Positions 1 through 7,392 of a stretch of DNA of 56,561 bases are shown here, piece by piece (position 1 is the stretch's first letter; every line of letters starts with the position of its first letter). The notes under the pieces were generated by a model, which saw only the letters and a program-made list of their open reading frames with translations, was not told where the DNA came from and did no database searches. Source of the DNA: Actinomycetes bacterium (lineage in GTDB: Bacteria; Actinomycetota; Acidimicrobiia; Acidimicrobiales; GCA-2861595); contig JAHFUS010000019.1 of assembly GCA_023264975.1 (NCBI GenBank), forward strand, positions 1-56,561, in the 5' to 3' direction. The translations under genes were made by a program, and so were the position numbers.

Positions 1-1631
1 TCGACCTCGGCAGCTACGGCGTAAGGGCCGTGGAGATGACGCTGGGCAACGGCGAGCCGACGCTCGAGCGCTTCGCCCAGATCACCCTGCCGCCCGGCGC
101 CGTCCGCGACGGCGAGGTGGTGGACGCCGGAGCTGTCTCCGTCGCCATCCGCCGCCTTTGGAGTGAGGGCGGCTTCAAGTCCAAGCGGGTCGTGATCGGC
201 GTGGCCAACCAGCGGGTGATCGTCCGCCTGGCCGAGATGCCGACCATGACCGAGTCGGACCTGCAGGCCTCGCTCCGGTACGAGGCCCAGGAGCTGATCC
301 CCATCCCGGTCGACGACGCCATCCTCGACTTCCAGATCCTCGACGACGTCATCACCAACGACGGCGACCCGCGGATGCGGGTGTTGCTCGCCGCCGCCCA
401 GCGGGACATGGTCCGCGGCCACCTGGCTGCACTGGAGGGCGCCAGCCTGCGGGCCGACGTGGTCGACGTGGTGCCGTTCGCCATGGTGCGGGCCCTGCGC
501 TGGACCTCCAACCCGTTCGAGTTCGAGGGCGGCGCCGAGGCCATCGTGTGCATCGGTGGCGGGGTCACCAACGTCGTCGTGCACGATCAGGGCGTGCCCC
601 GCTTCGTACGCGTCCTCCTGGTGGGCGGCGACGACGTGACCGAGGCGATCGCACGGGAGCTGGACGTCCCCCTCGACCAAGCCGAGTCGCTCAAGCGACA
701 GGCCGACATCACCTCCGCCGATCCGGGCGTGGCCCGTGCCGGCCAGGTGGTCCGCGACCGCCTCTCCCTGTTGGTCGAGGAGGTACGGGGTTCGCTCGAC
801 TACTACCTGGCCCAGTCCGAGTCGTCGACCATCGAGCGTGTCCTCGTCACCGGCGGCGGCAGCCGCATACCCGGGCTGATGGAGCGGCTCCAGGCCCAGC
901 TCGGCGCCAGGGTCGAGCCCGCCCGTCCGCTCGCCGGTCTCCGCATCGGCAAGGGCGTGGGCCTGAGCGAGGCGGACCTGGCCAACGTCGAGTCGTTGCT
1001 CACCGTGCCGATTGGCTTGGCCATGGCCGGCGAGGTCCACAAGGGCGTCCGTCGCATCACCCTGGTCCCCCGCGAGGTCGCCGTCGTCCGCGAGCAGCGG
1101 CGCCAGGCGATGCTGGCCGGGGCCGGCGTGGCTGTGCTGGCGACGGTCCTCGTCGGGGCCTGGGGCGCACGCGGTGGCCAGCTGGCCGACGAGCGAGCGA
1201 CCGCCGACAAGACCGAGTCCGAAGCGCAGGCCCTCCAGAAGGAGGAGGCCAGCCTGGCCGACACCGTCAGCCTCGACACCGAGCTGGCCGGGCGCCGGGC
1301 CCAGGTGACGTCGGTGCTGGCCGGCGACGTGGCCTGGACGAAGCTGTTCAACGAGGTGGCGACCGTGCTGCCGAGTGACGTGTGGCTCACCTCCTTCACC
1401 GGCCAGAGCGGTGGCGCCGTGCAGTTCTCGGCCAAGGGCTTCGACCAGACGTCGACGGCCCGCTGGCTGCAACGCATCACCGAGATCAAGTCGCTTTCGG
1501 GTCTGTGGGTCCCCACCTCGACCAAGAGCGCCGAGGGCACCGTCTCCAGTGTGACCTTCTCATCGGATGCCGATCTGACTCCCGCTGCCACCTCGAACAG
1601 GGCGCAGCGCTACCTCGAGGAGAAGCCGTGA
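1..1631 (+). CDS. pilM: PilM-PilN fusion, type IV pilus inner-membrane assembly platform (5' partial)
   Basis: The reading frame is open from base 3, where DLGSYGVRAVE reads as the phosphate-1 loop of an actin-like ATPase, so the start lies before the window. Residues about 1-350 look like PilM (SHS2/actin-like fold: RYEAQELIP near residue 95, VTGGGSRIPGL near 280). They run without a stop into a PilN-like part: a motif ITLVPREV resembling PilN INLLP, one membrane helix at about 369-390, a coiled stretch, and a periplasmic ferredoxin-like region (SDVWLTSF). In most bacteria PilM and PilN are separate proteins, PilM binding the cytoplasmic N-terminus of PilN. Here they are one chain. It overlaps pilO by 4 nt (GTGA), so the genes are translationally coupled. 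The domain assignments are from family knowledge; the fusion is seen directly. Confidence 0.85.
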   Translation, partial: DLGSYGVRAVEMTLGNGEPTLERFAQITLPPGAVRDGEVVDAGAVSVAIRRLWSEGGFKSKRVVIGVANQRVIVRLAEMPTMTESDLQASLRYEAQELIPIPVDDAILDFQILDDVITNDGDPRMRVLLAAAQRDMVRGHLAALEGASLRADVVDVVPFAMVRALRWTSNPFEFEGGAEAIVCIGGGVTNVVVHDQGVPRFVRVLLVGGDDVTEAIARELDVPLDQAESLKRQADITSADPGVARAGQVVRDRLSLLVEEVRGSLDYYLAQSESSTIERVLVTGGGSRIPGLMERLQAQLGARVEPARPLAGLRIGKGVGLSEADLANVESLLTVPIGLAMAGEVHKGVRRITLVPREVAVVREQRRQAMLAGAGVAVLATVLVGAWGARGGQLADERATADKTESEAQALQKEEASLADTVSLDTELAGRRAQVTSVLAGDVAWTKLFNEVATVLPSDVWLTSFTGQSGGAVQFSAKGFDQTSTARWLQRITEIKSLSGLWVPTSTKSAEGTVSSVTFSSDADLTPAATSNRAQRYLEEKP

Positions 1632-2371
1632 CCCGGCGCAACATGCTCATCGCCGGCGCCGCCGCCGGCCTCGTCCTTGTGCTCTGGTACGTCCTCCTCT
1701 GGTCGCCCCGCAAGGCCGACCTCGCCGAGGCGAGGGACCGTCGGGAGAAGGCCGCGGTCATGCGCGACGAACTGGCCATCCGTGTGACCCGGCTGCGTGC
1801 CTCCCAGAAGGACGAGCCCATGAAGCGGGCCCAGGTGGAGGCGTTGCGCACCACCATCCCCGACGACCCCAATCTGGCCGCCTTCATCCTCGATACCAAC
1901 GACGCCGCCACCAAGTCCGGGATCGACTTCATGAGCATCGCCCCGAGCGAGCCGGCGCCAGGAGCCGCTGTCGCCGGTGTGGCCGCCGTCAACACGTCGA
2001 CGGCAGCTGGCGGGGCGCCGGCCACCGCCGGGGCCCCGCCCGCCGAGGTCAAGCTGCAGCTCCAGATCACCGGTGGGTACTTCCAGGTGCTCGACTTCCT
2101 CAACCGGATCAACGAGATGCCCCGACTTGTGATCACCGACGCGCTCAACGTCAGCAGTGACGAGAAGGCCAAGCTCAGTGTCGGCGTCACCGCACGCATG
2201 TTCGTCCGGACCGTGCCAGCGGCCTTCGGCGGGGTGCCCGTCGCACCGGCCGCTCCTGCTGCACCGCTTGCAGCCGCGAGCGTGACCTCCACCCCCGCCG
2301 CGTCCACTCCTCCGCCCACGGCGACGGCGGCCCCCGCCGTTCCCGCCAATACCTCTGGAGCCCGGTCATGA
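1628..2371 (+). CDS. pilO: PilO, type IV pilus inner-membrane protein
   Basis: A 247-residue bitopic protein. The short cytoplasmic tail (VTRRN) is followed by a membrane helix at about 6-28, a charged coiled coil (about 30-75) and a periplasmic domain with the PilO pattern (ITGGYFQVLDFLNRINEMPRL). A low-complexity Ala/Pro/Thr tail covers the last 50 residues. PilO pairs with PilN in the periplasm to form the alignment complex between the inner membrane and the pilus machinery. The GTG start overlaps the TGA of the upstream gene (GTGA), and its own stop overlaps the next ATG (ATGA). The Ala/Pro linker inside the periplasmic domain (about 115-137) is unusual but in keeping with this organism's liking for such linkers. 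Confidence 0.82.
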   Translation: MTRRNMLIAGAAAGLVLVLWYVLLWSPRKADLAEARDRREKAAVMRDELAIRVTRLRASQKDEPMKRAQVEALRTTIPDDPNLAAFILDTNDAATKSGIDFMSIAPSEPAPGAAVAGVAAVNTSTAAGGAPATAGAPPAEVKLQLQITGGYFQVLDFLNRINEMPRLVITDALNVSSDEKAKLSVGVTARMFVRTVPAAFGGVPVAPAAPAAPLAAASVTSTPAASTPPPTATAAPAVPANTSGARS

Positions 2372-3033
2372 CCGCCCCGCTTGAAGTCGCCGCCGAGCCC
2401 CGCAACCGACTCCCGCTCCTGGTGGGTGGCGGGCTGGCGGTGGTGCTCCTGCTCTTCCTCGTCACCAAGGTGCTCGGTGGCGGGGGGGGCGGCGACGCCG
2501 AGACGTCGACCCCGCCCACAGTCAGCACGCCCGCCGCCGGCGCCACGACGGCCGTAGCTCCGGCGGCGCCGGCCGAGGCCGCCCCGGTGGAGACGTTCGA
2601 GGTGTTCAACACCAAGAACCCCTTCATGCCGCTGCGCACCGCAGCCGTCGCCTCGGCAGCGGCTGCACCCGCCGCCCAGACGGCGGCGCCGAAGCCGGGG
2701 ACCGTGGCCACGCCGGTGGCCGTCGCCACCCCCGCAGCCGTCGCCACCGTGACCACCGTTGCGCCCGCCACAGCCGTCCAGGTCGGAACGGCCGGTGGTC
2801 AGGCCACCGCACCCGCCCGGTCCACCAGGGTGGCGCTGCTCGACGTGTTCACCGAGGGCGGCCGGGTCGTCGCCAACGTGCGGGTGAACGACACGGTCTC
2901 CAAGGTCGCCGCCGGCGACAGCTTCGCCTCCAACTTCAAGGTCGTGTCCCTCGACACGGCCGAGCGGTGCGGGCGCTTCCTCTTCGGGGACGACCAGTTC
3001 CGCCTGTGCAAGGGCGAGGAACTCCTGAAGTAG
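2368..3033 (+). CDS. PilP/GspC-like pilus assembly protein
   Basis: 221 residues with one membrane helix (about 15-34), a Gly6 stretch, a long Ala/Thr/Pro linker, and a short motif NTKNPFMPL that resembles the NPF segment of PilP and GspC proteins. The C-terminal 75 residues (STRVALLDVF to KGEELLK) form a small beta domain with one Cys pair (CGRFLFGDDQFRLC), like the HR domain of GspC/PilP. In the Pil system this protein links PilN/PilO to the outer part of the apparatus. Actinobacteria generally lack an outer-membrane secretin, so its partner here is unclear. Last gene of the pil operon. Function rests on position and a weak motif match. Confidence 0.6.
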   Translation: MTAPLEVAAEPRNRLPLLVGGGLAVVLLLFLVTKVLGGGGGGDAETSTPPTVSTPAAGATTAVAPAAPAEAAPVETFEVFNTKNPFMPLRTAAVASAAAAPAAQTAAPKPGTVATPVAVATPAAVATVTTVAPATAVQVGTAGGQATAPARSTRVALLDVFTEGGRVVANVRVNDTVSKVAAGDSFASNFKVVSLDTAERCGRFLFGDDQFRLCKGEELLK

Positions 3034-3037
3034 CCAC

Positions 3038-3054
3038 GGCGGGTTCTTCCCGCC
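3038..3054 (+). terminator. Hairpin after the pil operon
   Basis: GGCGGG (3038-3043), loop TTCTT, CCCGCC (3049-3054), starting 4 nt after the last pil stop codon. There is no clear T run, so it is either a weak terminator or an mRNA 3' end hairpin. A second hairpin (about 3121-3141, CGCC-TTGA-GGCG core) follows before aroK. Confidence 0.4.
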
Positions 3055-3157
3055 CGGGGCCTGCTCGGGTCGCGCGTGCGGTTGGATGCAGACAGCCGGG
3101 ACGGGGCTTTCTCCGGCCGATGTCGCCTTGAGGCGGTCGGGCCCCCACGCGCAGTCG

Positions 3158-3199
3158 TAGCATGGTGGGGTGGTGACCCCGCTTGCCGGCCTTGCCTAG
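3158..3199 (+). promoter_or_regulatory. Putative aroK promoter and 9-codon leaderless leader ORF
   Basis: TAGCAT (3158-3163) fits an actinobacterial -10 box. Six bases later GTG at 3170 opens a nine-codon frame (VVTPLAGLA) that stops at 3197-3199, inside the first codons of aroK. Translation could therefore begin leaderless on the short ORF and re-initiate on aroK at TTG 3183 or 3192. No -35 box was seen. Speculative beyond the -10 match. Confidence 0.35.
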
Positions 3200-3698
3200 G
3201 CGGATCCTGCTCGTCGGGATGATGGGCGCGGGAAAGTCCACGGTCGGTCGTGCCCTCGCCCGCCGGCTGGACTGGGTGTACCTCGACAGCGACGAGCAGG
3301 TCATGCTCCGCACCGGGCGAACCGTGTCCCAGCTGTTCGCCGAGCGCGGCGAGGCGTCGTTCCGGGCCGAGGAGAAGCGGGTGCTCGATGAGGCGGTGGC
3401 CTCGGCGGGCCCGGCCGTCGTCTCGGTCGCCGGCGGCGCCGTGCTCAACCCCGACAACCGGGACGCGATCCGCGGCGGCGGCACGGTCGTGTGGTTGCGG
3501 GCCGACGTCGGGACGCTGGCTGCCCGGGTCGGGATCGGCGAGGGCCGCCCGCTCCTCGGTGACGACCCGGCCTCCGCCCTCGCCCGCCTCTACGAGGAAC
3601 GCAGGCCGCTCTACGCCGAGCTGGCCGACGTCGTGGTCGACGTGGACGCCGCCACCCCCGACGAGGCCGTCGAGCAGATCCTCGGAGCGGTCGGATGA
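3183..3698 (+). CDS. aroK: Shikimate kinase
   Basis: Phosphorylates shikimate at the 3-hydroxyl with ATP, the fifth step of the chorismate pathway, in the cytoplasm. 171 residues, normal for AroK. Walker A is GMMGAGKST at residues 12-20; a DSDE substrate/Mg site lies near 34-37; FRAEEKRVL and the glycine motif SVAGGAVLNP follow, and the lid arginine is in GEGRPLLGD. An in-frame stop at 3174-3176 limits the start to TTG 3183 or TTG 3192. Both are rare, and neither has a good ribosome site. The gene overlaps aroB by 4 nt (ATGA), so the two are probably co-translated. Confidence 0.95.
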   Translation: MPALPRRILLVGMMGAGKSTVGRALARRLDWVYLDSDEQVMLRTGRTVSQLFAERGEASFRAEEKRVLDEAVASAGPAVVSVAGGAVLNPDNRDAIRGGGTVVWLRADVGTLAARVGIGEGRPLLGDDPASALARLYEERRPLYAELADVVVDVDAATPDEAVEQILGAVG

Positions 3699-4729
3699 TC
3701 CGGGTGCCGTTCGACTTCGGCGACCGTACGTACGACGTCACCGTTGGCGCCGGCGCGCGCCACCTGCTGCACGAGGTGATCCCCGCAACCGCCGAGCGGG
3801 CCGCGGTGGTGACGCAGGAGGCCGTCCCGGTCGAGGTCGAGCCGGGCGTCGAGCGGAAGGTCTTCACCATCGGGGCGGGGGAGGCGGCCAAGACGCTGGC
3901 AACCGTCGAGGACCTGTGCAGCCGCTTCGCCCGGTTCGGGCTCACCCGACGCGACGTGGTGGTCGCCGTGGGCGGCGGGGTCGTCACCGACACGGCCGGC
4001 TTCGCGGCGGCCGTGTACCACCGCGGCGTCACCGTGGTACACGTCCCCACGACCCTGCTCGGGCAGGTCGACGCCGCCCTCGGCGGCAAGACGGGCGTGA
4101 ACCTGCCCGAGGGGAAGAACCTGGTCGGCTCGTTCTGGCAACCTGGCGCCGTGCTGTGCGACACCGAGGTGCTGGGCACCCTTCCGCCCCGGGAGTACCG
4201 CAGCGGTTGCGGCGAGATGGCCAAGTACCACTTCCTCGGGCGCGAAGGCGAGGACCTCGAGGCCTTGGCCCTCGAAGCGCGGGTGGCGCGCAGCGTTGAG
4301 ATCAAGGCGTCGTTCGTGGTCGGTGACGAGCGGGAGCTGCTGGACGCCGATGGCGCCGGTGGCCGCCCCCGGGCGTGCCTCAACTACGGGCACACGCTGG
4401 CCCACGCCCTGGAGACGGCGGGTGGGTACGACCTGCGCCACGGCGAGGCGGTCGCCATCGGCCTCGTGTTCGCGGCGAGGCTGGCCGCCGGGCTCGGCCG
4501 TATCGACGACGCGCGGGTCGCCCGCCACGAGGCGGTGGTCGACAGCTACGCGCTCGACCGTACCCTGCCGGCTGGGGCCGACACCGGCGAGCTGCTCGCC
4601 CTCATGCGTCGGGACAAGAAGTCGCGCGGCGGGCTCAGCTTCGTGCTCGACGGTCCGGCCGGCGTGGAGCCGGTGCACGACGTCGCCCCGGCCGAGGTCG
4701 AGGCCATCCTGAAGGAACTCGCATCGTGA
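3695..4729 (+). CDS. aroB: 3-dehydroquinate synthase
   Basis: Converts DAHP to 3-dehydroquinate using NAD and a divalent metal, the second shikimate-pathway step. 344 residues, close to the family norm. Visible landmarks: the nucleotide motif AVGGGVVTDTAGF (about 88-100), the substrate-binding GGKTGVNLP (about 130), the metal/His segment LNYGHTLAHALE (about 229-240) with a second His in LRHGEAVAIG, and MRRDKKSRGG. The ATG overlaps the aroK stop. Its own stop overlaps the GTG of a 27-codon frame that leads into aroQ. Confidence 0.96.
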   Translation: MIRVPFDFGDRTYDVTVGAGARHLLHEVIPATAERAAVVTQEAVPVEVEPGVERKVFTIGAGEAAKTLATVEDLCSRFARFGLTRRDVVVAVGGGVVTDTAGFAAAVYHRGVTVVHVPTTLLGQVDAALGGKTGVNLPEGKNLVGSFWQPGAVLCDTEVLGTLPPREYRSGCGEMAKYHFLGREGEDLEALALEARVARSVEIKASFVVGDERELLDADGAGGRPRACLNYGHTLAHALETAGGYDLRHGEAVAIGLVFAARLAAGLGRIDDARVARHEAVVDSYALDRTLPAGADTGELLALMRRDKKSRGGLSFVLDGPAGVEPVHDVAPAEVEAILKELAS

Positions 4730-4809
4730 CCTCCGCCGACCTGTTCGCGCGGGCGAATCGCCGCGAAGTTCGCGCCGTGCTGCCGACAGGTTCGGGGTGG
4801 CGAGGATGA
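4726..4809 (+). CDS. 27-codon ORF bridging aroB and aroQ
   Basis: GTG at 4726 overlaps the aroB stop (GTGA) and the frame ends in TGA 4807-4809, which overlaps the aroQ ATG at 4806 (ATGA). It encodes a basic 27-residue peptide (VTSADLFARANRREVRAVLP...). Both junctions are classic coupling overlaps, so ribosomes leaving aroB could pass through this frame and reach aroQ. It has no recognised homologue by eye. It may be a real microprotein or simply a translated spacer; conservation would decide. Confidence 0.4.
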   Translation: MTSADLFARANRREVRAVLPTGSGWRG

Positions 4810-5258
4810 GCGGGCCGCGGGTGCTGCTCCTGTCCGGCCCAAACCTCAACCTGCTGGGCGAGCGGGAGCCGGCTATCTACGGCACCGCGACCCTCGACGA
4901 CCACGTCGCTGCCGCCCGGGCGGTGGCCGAGGAGCACGGCATCTTCCTCGACCACACGCAGTCGAACCGCGAGAGCGACCTGGTCGAGGCCATCCAGGCC
5001 GCCCGGGGGCGCTGCCGCGGCATCGTGATCAACGCCGGCGCCTTCACGCACTACGCCTGGTCCATCGCCGACGCCCTCAGCGCCTTCGACGGCGTGGTGG
5101 TGGAGCTGCACCTGTCCAACCCGAACGCCCGGGAGCCGTGGCGGCACACGTCGGTCATCGCACCGGTCTGCCAGGGCACCATCGCCGGGTTCGGCGGCCT
5201 CGGGTACCAGCTGGCCATCCTCGCGGTGGCCCGGATGTTGGAGAAGACAGCACTATGA
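4806..5258 (+). CDS. aroQ: 3-dehydroquinate dehydratase, type II
   Basis: Dehydrates 3-dehydroquinate to 3-dehydroshikimate, the third shikimate step, as a cytoplasmic dodecamer. 150 residues, typical for type II. The N-terminus has LLLSGPNLNLLGEREP with the catalytic Arg, then the Tyr of AIYGT, INAGAFTHYAW with the substrate-binding Asn, and ELHLSNPNAREPWRHTSV with the catalytic His. ATG 4806 is preferred because it overlaps the upstream 27-codon frame; GTG 4797 in the same frame would add three residues. Overlaps the following peptidase gene by 4 nt (ATGA). Confidence 0.95.
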   Translation: MSGPRVLLLSGPNLNLLGEREPAIYGTATLDDHVAAARAVAEEHGIFLDHTQSNRESDLVEAIQAARGRCRGIVINAGAFTHYAWSIADALSAFDGVVVELHLSNPNAREPWRHTSVIAPVCQGTIAGFGGLGYQLAILAVARMLEKTAL

Positions 5259-6376
5259 CCACTGCTGTCCCCGCCACCTTTCCCGCCATGGACGTCGCCG
5301 GCCGCCTGCCCCGCCTCCGCGAGCGCATGGGTGAGGCCGGCTGCGAAGCGCTCCTCGTCACCACCCTGGCCAACGTGCGCTACCTCACCGGCTTCACCGG
5401 CTCGGCCGCCCTGCTGCTGGTGCTGGCCGACGGGCTGGTGCTCAGCACCGATGGCCGCTACCAGTTCCAGTCGGCCGAGCAGCTGGCCGGCGCCGGCGTC
5501 GAGGCGCACATCGCCATCGGGAAGGTGCCCGCCCAGCGCGAGGCCCTGGCCGAGGCCGCCGGGGCCGTCGCCAAACTCGGGCTGGAGGCGGCCAACGTCT
5601 CCTGGGCCCGCCAGCGCACCTTCGCGTCGGACTGGTTCCCGTCCGCCGAGCTCGTCCCCACCGAGGGCTTGGTGGAGGGGCTGCGCCGGGTGAAGGACGA
5701 GGGTGAGGTGGCGCGCATGGCGGCCGCCGCCGGCATCGCCGACGCCGCCCTGGCGGCGGTGAAGCCCACGCTCGCCGGCGGGATCACCGAGGCCGACCTC
5801 GCCCTCGCCCTCGACACCGAGATGCGACGCCTGGGGGCCAGCGGCTGCTCCTTCGAGACCATCGTGGCGTCGGGCCCAAACGGGGCCAAGCCCCATGCCC
5901 GCCCGTCGGGCCGCCGCATCGGGCAGGGAGAGCTGGTGGTGGTCGACTTCGGCGCCATCGTCGACGGGTACTGCTCCGACATGACCCGCACGGTGTCGGT
6001 GGGCCAGCCCCGGTCCGCCACGCTGGCCCGCATGGTGGAGGTGGTGGCCGAGAGCCAGCAGGCCGGCGTGGATGCGGTGCGGGCCGGGCAGTCGGCGGCC
6101 GAGGTCGACCGGGTGTGCCGCGACATCATCGCCGCTGCCGGCTGGGCCGACGCCTTCCTGCACTCCACCGGCCACGGCGTCGGGCTCGACATCCACGAGG
6201 CCCCCACCGTGTCGGCCACCTCCGACGACACCCTGGTCGCCGGTTACGTGGTCACCGTGGAACCGGGCGTCTACCTGCCCGAGCACGGCGGGGTGCGCAT
6301 CGAGGACACCGTCGTGGTCACCGAGGACGGCTGTCGCCCGCTCACGCTGGCGCCCAAGGAGCTCGTCGTCGCCTGA
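5255..6376 (+). CDS. pepP: Xaa-Pro aminopeptidase (M24B)
   Basis: Removes N-terminal residues that precede proline, using two metal ions. 373 residues: a creatinase-like N-domain (about 10-130) and a pita-bread catalytic domain. All five metal ligands are visible: Asp in VVDFGA, Asp in CSDMTRT, His in STGHGVGLD, Glu in TVEPGVYL and Glu in RIEDTV. It lies between aroQ and efp, an arrangement common in Gram-positive bacteria and consistent with peptide turnover. The symbol could equally be pepQ or ypdF, since exact substrate choice cannot be read from the sequence. Confidence 0.9.
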   Translation: MTTAVPATFPAMDVAGRLPRLRERMGEAGCEALLVTTLANVRYLTGFTGSAALLLVLADGLVLSTDGRYQFQSAEQLAGAGVEAHIAIGKVPAQREALAEAAGAVAKLGLEAANVSWARQRTFASDWFPSAELVPTEGLVEGLRRVKDEGEVARMAAAAGIADAALAAVKPTLAGGITEADLALALDTEMRRLGASGCSFETIVASGPNGAKPHARPSGRRIGQGELVVVDFGAIVDGYCSDMTRTVSVGQPRSATLARMVEVVAESQQAGVDAVRAGQSAAEVDRVCRDIIAAAGWADAFLHSTGHGVGLDIHEAPTVSATSDDTLVAGYVVTVEPGVYLPEHGGVRIEDTVVVTEDGCRPLTLAPKELVVA

Positions 6377-6380
6377 CCCG

Positions 6381-6386
6381 TAGGAT
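6381..6386 (+). promoter_or_regulatory. Putative -10 box of efp
   Basis: TAGGAT ends 8 nt before the efp ATG. A GGGGGA run between the two could act as a very short ribosome site, so the efp mRNA is either leaderless or nearly so. Confidence 0.5.
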
Positions 6387-6394
6387 GGGGGACG

Positions 6395-6961
6395 ATGAGC
6401 GTCTCCACGAACGACCTGCGCAACGGCATGACCCTCAATCTCCCCGAGGGACTCTTCGCCGTCGTCGACTTCCAGCACGTGAAGCCCGGCAAGGGCGGCG
6501 CTTTCGTGCGTACCAAGCTGAAGAACGTCCGCACCGGCGCGGTGATCGACCGCACCTACCGGTCCGACGAGAAGCTCGAGCAGGCCATGGTGGACAAGCG
6601 GGAGATGCAGTACCTCTACCGCGACGGCGATCAGTTCGTGTTCATGGACAACGCGTCCTACGACCAGATCAACGTGCTCCCTGCCTCGCTGGCCGGCGCC
6701 GAGAAGTACCTGAAGGAGGGCGACTCCGCCGTCCTGCAGATGTACGGCACCGAGATCGTGGGCGTCGACCTCCCTGCCGCTGTGGAGCTCACCGTCGCTG
6801 CCACCGAGCCGGGCGTGCAGGGCGACCGGGTGTCGGGCGCCCGCAAGCCGGCCACCCTGGAGACCGGTGTGGTCGTTCAGGTCCCGCTGTTCGTGAACGA
6901 GGGTGAGCGGGTTCGGATCGACACCCGCACCGGCGAGTACCTCACCCGCGTGAACGGTTGA
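6395..6961 (+). CDS. efp: Translation elongation factor P
   Basis: Binds between the P and E sites and rescues ribosomes stalled on polyproline. 188 residues with the three OB/KOW-like domains expected. The tip loop reads VKPGKGGAF, with the functional Lys at about residue 32. Many actinobacterial EF-Ps carry PGKGP and work unmodified; this one has PGKGG, closer to the generic bacterial loop. No epm or ymfI-type modifying gene is in the window. Many window proteins are Pro-rich (PilO, the IF3 tail, the PriA insert), so demand for EF-P should be high. nusB follows 22 nt downstream. Confidence 0.97.
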   Translation: MSVSTNDLRNGMTLNLPEGLFAVVDFQHVKPGKGGAFVRTKLKNVRTGAVIDRTYRSDEKLEQAMVDKREMQYLYRDGDQFVFMDNASYDQINVLPASLAGAEKYLKEGDSAVLQMYGTEIVGVDLPAAVELTVAATEPGVQGDRVSGARKPATLETGVVVQVPLFVNEGERVRIDTRTGEYLTRVNG

Positions 6962-6983
6962 ACCCCGGCTGGCGGCGCCGCCC

Positions 6984-7382
6984 ATGAGCGTGGGCTCCCG
7001 CCGGGAGAGCAGGGAGCGGGCCCTGTCCCTGCTGTACGAGGCAGAGGTGAAGGAGCTGTCGCCTTCTGCCCTTTTGGCGGAGCTGCCCCTCAAGCCCGAG
7101 GCGTTCGTGGTCGACCTTGTAGAGGGTGTGGACGTCCACCAGGCGCGGATCGACGGTCTCATCGGGCGGTTCGCCGTCGACTGGACCATCGACCGGATGC
7201 CGGCCGTCGACCGCAACCTCCTCCGCCTCGCCGTCTACGAGCTCCTCGAGCGTCCTGACGTCCCCCTCGGGGCTGTCATCTCCGAGGCGGTCGAGCTGGC
7301 CAAGCGCTACTCCACCGACGAGTCCGGCCGATTCGTCAACGGTGTCCTCTCCGGCGTCGCCGCCGAGGTCCGCCCCGCCTGA
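6984..7382 (+). CDS. nusB: Transcription antitermination factor NusB
   Basis: All-helical RNA-binding protein that joins NusE (S10) at boxA for rRNA antitermination. 132 residues. The N-terminal RESRERALSLLYEAEVK and the conserved PAVDRNLLRLAVYELL and VISEAVELAKRYSTDESGRFVNGVL segments are clear family signatures. It sits directly after efp, as in many Gram-positives. The ATG start follows a short GC-rich spacer without a strong ribosome site. Confidence 0.95.
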   Translation: MSVGSRRESRERALSLLYEAEVKELSPSALLAELPLKPEAFVVDLVEGVDVHQARIDGLIGRFAVDWTIDRMPAVDRNLLRLAVYELLERPDVPLGAVISEAVELAKRYSTDESGRFVNGVLSGVAAEVRPA

Positions 7383-7392
7383 GTGCGCGCCT

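Noticed and set aside
3034-3157. Cyclic-di-GMP riboswitch after the pil operon
   Set aside because: Hairpins exist, but the conserved GEMM bases and loop-receptor are missing.
5051-7216. 721-residue minus-strand frame
   Set aside because: It covers aroQ, pepP, efp and nusB in antisense; its His/Gly/Val-rich make-up is typical of antisense frames in GC-rich genes.
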